Shown: piece after piece, positions 30,697 to 39,700 of the stretch
Layout: each line of letters begins with the position of its first letter
How positions within the stretch are numbered: position 1 is the first letter of the stretch
NCBI GenBank assembly: GCA_009602725.1
Contig: WELB01000110.1
Location: 320,202-365,983, forward strand
Length of the DNA stretch: 45,782 nucleotides
Reading direction: 5' to 3'
Source: Spirogloea muscicola
Taxonomy: Eukaryota; Streptophyta; Zygnematophyceae; Spirogloeales; Spirogloeaceae
Position numbers and translations under genes: made by a program
The notes under the pieces: generated by a model
Told to the model about the DNA's origin: nothing
The model's input: only the letters and a program-made list of their open reading frames with translations
Database searches by the model: none

Positions 30697-31530
30697 TCAG
30701 TGCGCTGCATAGTCTGAAAAGCAGCAGCATGCTTGCTGCTCTGTAAATAGTCATCTATCCATAGCTGTCGCTCCCCATGTTGGCGCTACTGGGGCCGCAA
30801 CCCCTTCATGCCTTTAGTAGAGACCGATCTCCTTTTGTCGTAGGCCAAGTCCTGGGCTGTCCATCCTGGCGAACAAGTGGGCTAAGATCTTTGCCAGGCT
30901 TGGTGACACATGCCCGCAAAGACAGCTTTGCAGTGGCGGTTGATGTGTGAGGGCTCCACAACCTGCTCAGCCCGGCTCTGCTAGCCCAAGCAGCGTGCGG
31001 CAAGTTATGACCTCGCTTGTGCTGGGAGCCCTCATGAAGTCACCTCTTACTCAGGCTCAGGGACTCGAACTTAGGGACTCGAACTCCATATACCCAATTC
31101 ATTCATGCAAAACATGCACCCTTGTCGTTTTTTTGGCCATGTTTTTGGAGTGCATTGATACAGCTCCTTGTGTGGATCCACGACGCCATGCCCATACCAC
31201 AGCAAGCGACCGTCGGCCCCGGGGCTTGAGACGATCCTCGAGGCAAGCGACAGGGTGGGGGCCTGGAAGGTCAAGGAGCCAGGTGTGGGAGGGCCGGTTC
31301 GCATGCCCCGTCAGGCGGCGGCGGAAGTTGCCGAGTTGGGGGGGACCGCCATGGGCCGCGCTTGCTTCATGGGCTGGCGTGAGGTGGGTGGTGTGGCCCG
31401 GGTACGGCTGCGCCGTCGGCTAGCGACGTCGCGTTGGTGGGAGCGCCGGGCGGGGCGGTGGCGCGCAGCCGCGCCTCCTGGCGCCGGGGCCTATCCGCCA
31501 AGTGTGGCCATGCTGCCGTACGGACGCCAT
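30697..31530. other. 3' spacer of the RWP-RK gene, no supported gene
   Basis: Contains the probable 3' UTR. A GC-rich plus frame (31168 onward) runs into a retroelement relic at about 31540 and has no recognised domain. Confidence 0.4.
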
Positions 31531-31539
31531 CTCCCCGAC

Positions 31540-31646
31540 TTCTTTGGACCTGGCGGCTCTCCATTACCTGCGGGCGTGCAAAGGTACATGCCTTGCTTCT
31601 TCGTGCTTTCGGCTCCTCAGCTTAGCTTGTCAGGTATATTTATGGG
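31540..31646 (+). repeat. Left half of an older retroelement relic (subfamily B), interrupted by an insertion
   Basis: Contains CTCCTCAGCTTAGCTTGTCA, homologous to CCTCAGTATAGCATGTCAG at 417-435 and CTCGGCTTCGATTGTCAG at 1306-1323. Its homology resumes on the other side of the insertion at 33085 (CTCACTCGTGGGTACCAGCG). Confidence 0.7.
31636..31646. repeat. Target-site duplication, left copy
   Basis: ATATTTATGGG, identical to 33074-33084. The two copies bracket the retroelement at 31647-33073. Confidence 0.75.
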
Positions 31647-33073
31647 GGAGAAGGGCTCGCCCATTGAGGATAGGGGCTGGAAAAAGCCAGCCCAGAAAAG
31701 AATGAACCAAGGACGAGAAGGGGCCAGGGGAAGTACGAAGAACAACAAGCACTAAAAAGAAACGAAGCAGCTACGAAGCACTCAGTAACCCCTGCTAAGC
31801 AGCCTCAGGTCGGAGAGACTGGGTTCCTGGAAGCGGGTCCCCTGGCCAGAGCCAGAGGCAGCAGCGAGGGCTCTGCCTGCACGCAGGTGCAGCGCGTGGG
31901 CCATAGACCTCTGCAGCGAGACGGCCAAGCGCATGCGGTACACCTGCGCTAGCGACCCTGCTGCATGGGAGTCCACCGGCTCCCCATGGAAGCGGCGGGC
32001 AATGGCGTGACGAGAGAGCTGGTTGAGCAGCTCGAGCCACCGAGCGCCCAGCGCCCCGTGCGTATCGATGGCGAGCGGGAAGAACTCGTCTTCCCGCGGG
32101 TGATCTGCGTATTTTAGCTCCTTGGCCCGAGCTGCGCAGGCTACCGCATACCCAGCTTTGGTGGCACACTGGGTTGGATGTGAGCGGTCATAGGAGTCGG
32201 TGGTCACCACGTCCAGGAGAAGACGTGGCCCGCCTGCTGGTGGGGTGGCCACAAGGTCCACGCGACGAGCGTGGAGACCGTCGGCCCGTTGCTGGAGCGG
32301 CATGACGGCAGAGTTCTCGGCTGCCACCGAGAAGCCAGCCTCCACAAGGATGCCATGCATCGCATCCCGGAGATGGTCATGGGCCGCTGTCCGCTCTCCG
32401 CCGTGGGAACAGCGCAGAACATGAGCGGCCAGCTCCCCATGCTCGGCCCCTCGCTCACCACACTCACACTGTTGCACACCCTGGAGACATGGCGGCGGCA
32501 AGCCCAGGAGCCGGTGGACGGCACTGCGGAACGCCTCGTCCGGGAGTGTGAGGGCTTCATTGAGGGGGAGGGCCTGGAGCCACGCCGCGGCCCCCGGGGA
32601 GGAGGCCGAGTGGAATCGCGCGCGCCCGAGCAGGTCGGCCTCCGGGAGCGGGAGCAAGGCGGTGGTGAAGGCTGCCTTGTCCATTGCGGCTGCGAAGCGC
32701 GCTTGGACGCGCAGGTCGGCGGTGTGCGCGAGGTGCGCAAAGGAGACCGCCTGGCCCGCCAGGTCCGGGTGCACCGCGAGCAGCTCCTGGTGGGCGGAGC
32801 GTAGCGACGCCTGGAAAGGCAGCACACCCGTGTCTACCTCCACCACCGCCTGCTCCAGTGCACGCTGGCCGTGGACCAAGAAGCGCTGGGCCACGGAGGC
32901 GGCTGTCTGCGTCCAGCTGCCGAGGTACGCTGCCCGGCAGGAACGGACGAGCGGGCGCAAGCCGAGATCGCCGTATCTGAGGGGTAGCGTCGCCTGGTGA
33001 AGAGCGGCGGGCGACTGGGGGAAGCCCTGGTGGCGGACCAGGGCCGCCAGGCTCGTCACCATGCCTGCGTGCC
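31647..33073 (-). mobile_element. 5'-truncated REL-type non-LTR retroelement (subfamily A)
   Basis: A 1427-bp minus-strand insertion bounded by an 11-bp direct repeat. It carries the 3' part of the element ORF, then about 135 bases of 3' UTR ending in the hairpin GGGCTGGCTTTTTCCAGCCC and CAATGGGCGAGCCCTTCTCC, with no poly-A tract. The 5' truncation, target-site duplication and lack of terminal repeats fit target-primed reverse transcription. The reverse transcriptase domain is missing, so this copy is not autonomous. Confidence 0.8.
31782..33062 (-). CDS. Retroelement ORF fragment: zinc knuckle plus restriction-like endonuclease
   Basis: 426 codons, open from just inside the truncation to a stop at 31782. 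The N-terminal part (LPLRYGDLGLRPLVRSCRAA) resembles the region after the reverse transcriptase in plant and algal non-LTR elements. A C-x-C...H...H-x3-C cluster follows (CECGERGAEHGELAAHVLRC). Then comes RRVDLVATPPAGGPRLLLDV with a later Lys-rich helix (CAARAKELKYAD), the R/K-x-D...D/E...K arrangement of restriction-like endonucleases used by R2/R4/Dualen-type elements for target nicking. The C-terminus SLSDLRLLSRGY is shared by at least nine relics in the window. The frame has no stops, so the copy is young or was recently constrained. It is only the 3' part of a longer protein. Assignment to a named clade is not possible without the RT. Confidence 0.8.
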   Translation of the reverse strand: MVTSLAALVRHQGFPQSPAALHQATLPLRYGDLGLRPLVRSCRAAYLGSWTQTAASVAQRFLVHGQRALEQAVVEVDTGVLPFQASLRSAHQELLAVHPDLAGQAVSFAHLAHTADLRVQARFAAAMDKAAFTTALLPLPEADLLGRARFHSASSPGAAAWLQALPLNEALTLPDEAFRSAVHRLLGLPPPCLQGVQQCECGERGAEHGELAAHVLRCSHGGERTAAHDHLRDAMHGILVEAGFSVAAENSAVMPLQQRADGLHARRVDLVATPPAGGPRLLLDVVTTDSYDRSHPTQCATKAGYAVACAARAKELKYADHPREDEFFPLAIDTHGALGARWLELLNQLSRHAIARRFHGEPVDSHAAGSLAQVYRMRLAVSLQRSMAHALHLRAGRALAAASGSGQGTRFQEPSLSDLRLLSRGY

Positions 33074-33084
33074 ATATTTATGGG
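33074..33084. repeat. Target-site duplication, right copy
   Basis: ATATTTATGGG, matching 31636-31646. Confidence 0.75.
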
Positions 33085-33185
33085 CTCACTCGTGGGTACC
33101 AGCGAACCCCCTTAGAAAGCTTATTACCCCTTACCAAATTCTTGTAAGGCTCGTATTGGCCTCCCTTTTCATTTCATGCGCACCA
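33085..33185 (+). repeat. Right half of the interrupted subfamily B relic
   Basis: CTCACTCGTGGGTACCAGCG, CTTAGAAAGCTTATTACCCC, TTGTAAGGC and TTTCATTTCATGCGCACC follow the same order as 1338-1440. This confirms that the sequence was continuous with 31540-31646 before the insertion. Confidence 0.7.
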
Positions 33186-33278
33186 AGAGCCTTTCGCTCT
33201 TGGTCCTTAGTCCTCGGCACTCCGGTTCTGCAGTATGTTGTAGTGTAATCCTTAGTCCTCGGCACTCCGACTCCTTCA

Positions 33279-33516
33279 GACCTTATCCATTCTTTTGGGC
33301 TGGCCTCTCCCAGCCACCAGTTATTCTGGCCGCGCTTGCCGTTCTTTCGCTGCCCTCGTGATGGTCGTGCCCTGGCTGCCGCCTCAGGCTGTACGCGGGG
33401 CGACTCCCTTCCTCCTGCTAAATCTTAGAGATGGCTCGCTCATAAAAGAAGAAGTGGCACTCCTAATGGGGGCAAGGGCTGTGAAAAGCCAGCCCAAAAA
33501 GAATTGACAAGGGTTC
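33279..33516. repeat. Composite palindromic repeat with hairpin ends, copy 2
   Basis: Same ends and order as 22097-22326: GACCTTATCCATTCTTTTGG on the left, CCAGTTATTCTGGCCGCGCT inside it, AGAAGTGGCACTCCTAATGG and GCCAGCCCAAAAAGAATTGA plus CAAGGGTTC on the right. The middle section differs from copy 1. Confidence 0.7.
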
Positions 33517-33565
33517 GAAGGGGCCAAATGACGGAGGGGCCTAAAAAGCGCGAAGCAGCTACGAA

Positions 33566-33598
33566 GGGGCCTGAAGATGCTATTCATCTTCAGGCCCC
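33566..33598. repeat. Perfect 14-bp inverted repeat (fold-back junction)
   Basis: GGGGCCTGAAGATG, loop CTATT, CATCTTCAGGCCCC. The left arm is subfamily A 3' UTR in minus orientation, as at 22376-22391. Confidence 0.75.
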
Positions 33599-33730
33599 TG
33601 GAGATGGCCCATAGAGTGAATTGGCTCGCCCATTGAGGATTGGGGCTGGAGAAAAAGAATGAACAAAGTACGAGAAAGGGCCAGGGGAAGCACTAAGAAA
33701 GACGAGCACAAAAGAAAAGTAAACAGCTAA
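33599..33730 (-). repeat. Fragment of subfamily A 3' UTR, minus orientation
   Basis: Contains GGCTCGCCCATTGAGGATTG and GGGCTGG, then GGGCCAGGGGAAGCACTAAG, as in the 3' end of the 31647-33073 element. The hairpin's second arm is deleted. Confidence 0.65.
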
Positions 33731-33935
33731 GGTTTTGGTTTTCGTCAGGGGGATAGTTTTCCGGCAGCTAGTCTGTCGGATTTGAGGCTCCTCACTCGTA
33801 GCGACGGAGTGGTCCATCCTCCGCCCGTTCTGGCATAGCATCTTCTGGCCCCTTCGTCATTGTGGGCCCTTCAACCCTTCGTCAATTCTTTTCGGGCTGG
33901 CTTTTCACAGCCCTTGCCTCCATCGGGAAAGCCAC
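33731..33935 (+). pseudogene. Retroelement relic end with 3' UTR and hairpin, subfamily A
   Basis: Reads FRQGDSFPAASLSDLRLLTR and then the 3' UTR shared with 22327-22420 (GGAGTGGTCCATCCTCC ... GGCCCCTTCG), ending in TTCTTTTCGGGCTGGCTTTT and CACAGCCC. Confidence 0.7.
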
Positions 33936-33944
33936 TTCTTTTCT

Positions 33945-34045
33945 CAAGCAGCTACGAAGCACTCAGTAACCCCTGCTAAGCAGCCTCAGGTCAGAGAAAC
34001 TTGGCTCCTGGAAGCGGGTCCCCTGGCCAGAGCCAGAGGCAGCAT
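33945..34045 (-). repeat. Retroelement relic end, subfamily A, minus orientation
   Basis: CAGCTACGAAGCACTCAGTA, CCCCTGCTAAGCAGCCTCAG and GAAGCGGGTCCCCTGGCCAG are nearly identical to 31768-31855. It is a short copy of the ORF end and the start of the 3' UTR. Confidence 0.7.
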
Positions 34046-34124
34046 CCCCTGACTTGCGGCTGCTCACTGGGGGTTACTCAGCAAGCACCCTCAGCGTTCT
34101 TTGAGCTCTCTTATCGGCTCCTTT

Positions 34125-35545
34125 GGCATTTTGGACCTTTTTCTGCTCTTCTGTGGGCTGGCTTTGCAAAGTCCTCGCCCCCTTTTCAAAGAGCTACTAC
34201 TTCGTACCTTGGCTTTGTGAACAGTCTTTTGGCTCGGCTTGGCCTCACTTCCAGGGCAAGTGCACCCCCTTCTCTCTTCGCCCTGTTACACTCTTAGCCT
34301 ACGGCTTCGCTTCATGTAGCACCATTCTTTACACTACTGGTGTACCCAAACAGTGTACTCCTTCGGCTTGGTCTCCCTCCAATTGGCATCCTTGGAAGAG
34401 CTGCTTTTTCTTCCCTCCTTCGGACCCTTCCACTCTTCTTTAGGGCTGGCCTTTTCACAGCCATCGCCCCTTCTGAGGGAGGCCTTTCAGCCTTGTTTCT
34501 TGGTGGTCGCGGGAGACGGTCGCCAACGGCCTATTGAGACGACGAAAGGGCCGGCGAATCTCTCTACCCTCCCCATGGCAAGTGGCGGAGTCGCCCCGCC
34601 AGCTTCAGACAGAAAGAAAGAGCTCTGTCGTCTTCCTTCCTTCTATGAAAGGCAATGGCCGTGAGGCCAGCTCATACAGTAGCCTGTTCAAAGTGGGGAG
34701 AGGGCTGTGAAAAGTCAGCCCAGAAAGCATGGACAATGAATGTACAAAGGAATGTCCAAGGTTCGGAAGGAAGAATTAGCTCTTCCAATTGAAGGCAATG
34801 GCTGTGAGAAGAAGGACGCTTCCAGTAGAGGGCGATGGCTGCAATTGGCCAGCCCAGAAACGAATGAGCCAAGCTCGGAGGGGCCAGAGAAGTGCTAAAG
34901 CACACAAGCGAGGTCAGCCCCAAGGAATGTACAAGCGAAAGTGCTCGCTTACAGAGGGTACAAGGTCTGAAAGAAACAGCTCCTCAAAAGTAAGGCAATG
35001 GCTGTGAGAGGGCAGCCCAAAGCAATCTACAAGAAGGAAGACTCTTCCAACAGAGGGGTGTGGCTGTGATTGGCCAGCCCGGGAAAAGAATGAACGAAGT
35101 AAGAAGGGGCCAGAAAAGCGCTGAAGCACACAGCGACTCAAGTGGCCACTAAGTGGCTCAATACTCCCTAGTGAGCAGCCGCAGGAATGTACAAGACAAA
35201 GAGATCTCCCATAGAAGATAGGGCGTTGCCAGCTCCTCTTCTCTATGGGCAAGCACTTTCTTCTTCTCTAAGGGCGAGCCCTTCTCTCCCATAGAAGATA
35301 GGGGCTGGGAAAGGCCAGCCCAAAAGGAATGGACAAGGTCCAAAGAGCCAAAGGGTGCCGAAAAGGAAACCACACAGCTAGACACTACATGACCGCAGAG
35401 AGACCGCAGAAAAGATTCTTCCAGTGGAGGGCGATGGCTGTGATTTACAAGGTCCATAAAGGACGTGCTATCCCAAAAGAAGGTAGGGCCTGGGAAAGGC
35501 CAGCCCAAAAAGAATGGACAAGGTCCAAAGAGCCGAAAGGCGCCT
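34125..35545. repeat. Dense cluster of short hairpin tail repeats
   Basis: At least eight copies of the GGGCTGG...CCAGCCC module in both orientations. Plus-orientation copies lie at 34135-34200 and 34430-34485. Minus-orientation copies lie near 34690-34730, 34825-34880, 35055-35120, 35286-35345 and 35465-35530, with partial copies near 34990-35030 and 35225-35285. Common flanks are AGAATGGACAAGGTCCAAAG and GAGGGCGATGGCTGTGA. No coding region is supported here. Confidence 0.7.
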
Positions 35546-35688
35546 AAACCACACAGCTATGCGCTGAAATAGAGAAAGGCAGGAAGAGACGACGCGAATC
35601 GGCCGCCGTCAGGGATCGTAGCCCCGTCACAGCGGCGGCCGTCAAGCGGGCTCGCCTGCGAGCCTCCTGCAGCGGCCGTGCTGCGGCC

Positions 35689-35819
35689 ATGGCGGCGGCG
35701 GCCGTCGTCGTCACACCGCCGCCGCCGCCGCCATCGCTGATCGGCGCGCAGACCGCGCGATGGAGCCGTCGGCACTTGGCTGGCACGGCCGTGTTGGTGG
35801 CGCCGTCGCTCTGGGCCAG
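35689..35819 (+). other. Possible 5' exon (GC-rich, transit-peptide-like)
   Basis: ATG at 35689 opens a short Ala/Val/Pro-rich, basic N-terminus (MAAAAVVVTPPPPPP, then RWSRRHLAGTAVLVAPSLWA) that reaches a strong donor CAG|GTGAGC. It lies in the same orientation upstream of the LarA-like gene and could be its first exon, but the phase does not join the 36686 exon directly. Another candidate internal exon is 36466-36516 (GSKDTHKTPPRIFYSKK). Confidence 0.35.
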
Positions 35820-36706
35820 GTGAGCTCGAGGCCGTGGGCTGAGCTTCTGTGTGTGTGCTCAGGACGCCGTTAACGGCAGCTCTGCTGGCCTAGCCTTCCA
35901 ATGGAGGGCTGTCGTTGGCATTAGGACCCCCATCCTCCTGCTCACCGGCCCTCCTACTGTCCTGGAGCTGACCATCTAGCTGGTCGGACTGGACCGCTCA
36001 ATCATGCTTCTTGGCTGAGACCGACGACACTCACCTCGAGTAGGCGCATGAGAGCAAAACTGAAGCGGCTGGTCAGCGGGTGGCGTAACAGCCACAATTG
36101 CAGCACCAATACTACTGAACTGCAGTTTGGGCAGCTGACTCCTGTTGAGGCACTCCTGGCTGTTGTCCACCCGTCTTTGCTGATTAAGCAGAGTCCAGCT
36201 CTTGAGCGGAAGACGCGAGTAGCAGCTTCGTGTTGATGTCGAGGCAATGTATGCTCGTGGCCAGAGTCAAAGCACAGTCGTCGTCTGAGAGCGATTTCCT
36301 TAAAGTCGTCACCATTCCTCGGCCAAGCACACGGGAAAGCTGTTCTTGAACGTTGGCTCAGCAGATCATCATCAAGTGGCAATTCGTCTTCGTGCAGGCC
36401 ATGTCATGTCCATCGCGCCTCTCGCATGCAAGTCGAGGCTCCTGCCGATCCCAGGGACTGGCAGGGCTCCAAGGACACTCACAAGACGCCCCCCAGAATT
36501 TTCTACTCAAAGAAGGTATAGCTCGTGAAGCCACACCTCCTAGCTGTCAAAAGCACGAGAAATGCTGGCTAAGTGAGCTTGTTCGCCAGGCTAGGATTGC
36601 CCTGGAGCACTTTAGACTCATACTGTGATCGCCACAGAGCCTTGCGCAGTCATTCATCACTGAATATACACAAAAGCATGTGCAGGGAGAGAAGTTCCTC
36701 TTTCAA

Positions 36707-39700
36707 ATGGGAGAGACAATGGGAATACACGAGCTTCCAGAAGGAACGCGAATTGTGTACCCTGGCGTCCGCAAGGACGGGGTCACAGATCCTGATAAGG
36801 TCAGCGTCAGTTCGCTGCTCAAGAAGCTTCCAGTGCTGCCTGCGCACCGCAAAGAAAGCCCATGCTGAAAATTATGGCCTGATTATAGTAGTAACATACC
36901 TAATAGCAGAGCCACCTTGCTGCATCTTTTCAGATGAGGGCAATGGTGCGAGAGGCCTTGGACAATCCCGTTGGAAGTGATCCCCTGCGCTTGAAGTTAC
37001 AAGCGATCAAGGCAGGCAAGGCCAACCCCAAGGCCAACCCCAAGGTCATAAGCGGCTGCCATACGATCCTCATAAGCTTCTAGTCTTATTCCTGCCTCCA
37101 TGCAAAGGAGGTGCTCCCTCACAAGAGTGACAACACTTTCAAGAACATCATTGGGTATACATATTTCTTATCTCCTAGAGCACATCAGGCAAAGAGCATT
37201 TGCTCCTTCCAGATGAAGAGATCGCTTGCAGGAGCTATGTCATTGAGTTGTGTTAAATTAATTTGTTGATCTAGCATGTCCATACTGTATGATACTCAGG
37301 TCTCACAAGTAGTAAATGATTAGCAGATGACTAAAGAAGGGACTGGTTCTCGTGCCCGTCAGCGCTTCAAGACGAAGCTCCTTGTGGGCAGGTTCAATTG
37401 AAAAAGATCGTCGGCCGTGATCCGCAGGTGCTACTGGCGTTTGACGATGTTAGCATCCCCTTGCCGCCTATGAGGAGACCAGACATCAGGCAGCTGATAT
37501 TAGAGCGAGCAGAGGAGATTTGTATGGATGAGGGGATCACAGACATCACCTTTGTGTGTTCCATTGCCCTTCATCGCTACATACGACCTGACGAGTTCCT
37601 CCACATTTGTGGACCAAAGCTTTTCAAGAAGTATCATCCTCATAGGTGAGCATGCTGCATGTCCTGTTTGCAATTGTGGTCCGGATTGCTGTGCCTGAAG
37701 TGTGCATTATAGACACAAGAAAGTTGCAGTGCTTATGTACCCCTTGACCCCTTGCCAAGCCATAATTTAGCAATCACTCTTTATCATCTGCTGGCAATAT
37801 GCATTGCATTATGTTGTATTGTATGTGCATGGTCTTCCTACTATCTCTTTGAGATGCTTTTCACTTACCAACTCTAGCTCAACTCCAGGATGCGTAACTA
37901 CAATGCTGTGGACGAGTATGATAGCACACAGCTGGGCTTCACTCGACATGGAGAGGAGGTCAAAGTGAGTTTTTGAGTCGATCTTGCTCTTCAGCAGGCG
38001 ATTTTGCTCTTCAGTGGTCCACAACCTGAGCCAGTAACAACCCAGTATGCTTCCTGCAGGCTCTAAGTAACATCTTGTGAACAGGTCTGCAGTGCTTTTG
38101 CAGAAGCAGACCTGCTCATTTATGCGAATGTCAATTACGTGTCCATGGATGGCGGGTACAAGTCCTATGCTACTGGACTGGTAGGTCAACTCCCCCGCTG
38201 TATATTGTCTGTGTCTATATAGTAGTACTACTTTTGCCTCTTGCTTGCACATTGATGCAGTCAGGCGCAACAAAGCGTGCTACTAGGACGCTTTGTGGCT
38301 TGCCATTTGACAGCTCCGCTTGACGCACAAGCGCTGTGCATTGCATGTAAGTTGCACCTCACCTTGACTGTACTTGCTTCCTGGTTACAGGTGCACTACA
38401 AGTCTTTGCAGCACAATCATGACTCGAAGACCCTCCGCGCCACCAGGTCTCTCTATGATCCTCCCAACAGTGCCATGCACAAGTCTTTCTACAGAATCGG
38501 GCGCATGATGCAAAAACACACCGATGTCTTTCACGTCGAGACTGTCCTGGATGAGCAGGTACTTCTTGATATTGAAGCGTGCTACATTTCTCTTCAAATC
38601 TGGCCTTGAATTGTTTACGCAGGAAAGACTTGCACCTTTTGTCAGGACTGTCGCTGTCCAAAGCACCACAAAATTTGACCTACCAAGCAAAGAGCGCTTG
38701 TTCAGGGTTAACTGTCAAATGGAAGTTCACAAGCTCACTTGATGTCTGTTTCTGCTATACTGAGTGACCATGGCGTATGCTTATGCCCCTTCTGCCCTAA
38801 ATGTGTGCAGCTCTTCCCCTTTTATACAGCCTTTGTCCAAGATTTGATTCGTGACATGAGTCCCATCAACAAGTTCCTCATGTATGCTACTGTCGTCAGT
38901 CTGAAGGTACAAGTCCCAGCTATCAGACCTCTAATTCAATGCCGGCTCCTTTGCGAGGATGTTAGCCTGATCAGCTGTGCTCTTGAGCACAATCGCCGTG
39001 CATGCAATCATCAAGAGGAGCTTCATGTGAGTACCTACTGGGATTCTGCTTCATTTGATGCAGCATGCTGGTATTCTCACACTCCTAGTGCTGCTGCTGT
39101 CATTGCAGTTTGTACCTCTATGGCTTCGAATGCGAATCTTTTGGTTCACACGTGGTCCTTTTGGCCTTCTTCAAGTGGTTGCTGGTGAAACGCAAGCAGT
39201 TCATGAAAGGACCTTGGCCCGGATTTACATTGACAAGGTCATTGATGTCCAAGGCCAGGTCAGATGCTGAGCTTATCTTTGCCAACTTCTTTGGCGCCAG
39301 TTAGTCATCTCACTGGCATTGCAGTGACTTATTCACTTGCTGAGTAGCGGCACTCCTGCCGAGGACTTGTCAAAGAGCGGCACTTTGCCGCTGGCTTCCA
39401 GACGCATGGAGGCTTTCTGGCTGGGCCAATTATTCCTTCTACATCTGCACTCGTTGCAAAGGCTTCAGAACTGATATAAGTAAGATATCTTAATGGCAGT
39501 CAGATATTGTCATCATGGGGCCGACTTGCATAGGTCCTTACACCAAGGACATGTACCTGAATCCTTTGCTGGTAAAGCTGCTTGCCCCTTCACCTCCTTG
39601 ACCCCACACGATGATGCGTGCTTTGGAGCAAGTGGCATCACTCGTAAGGTTAATAAGTGTAAGGGGTTTAATGAGGTATAATATCATTGGCTTCTCCTTG

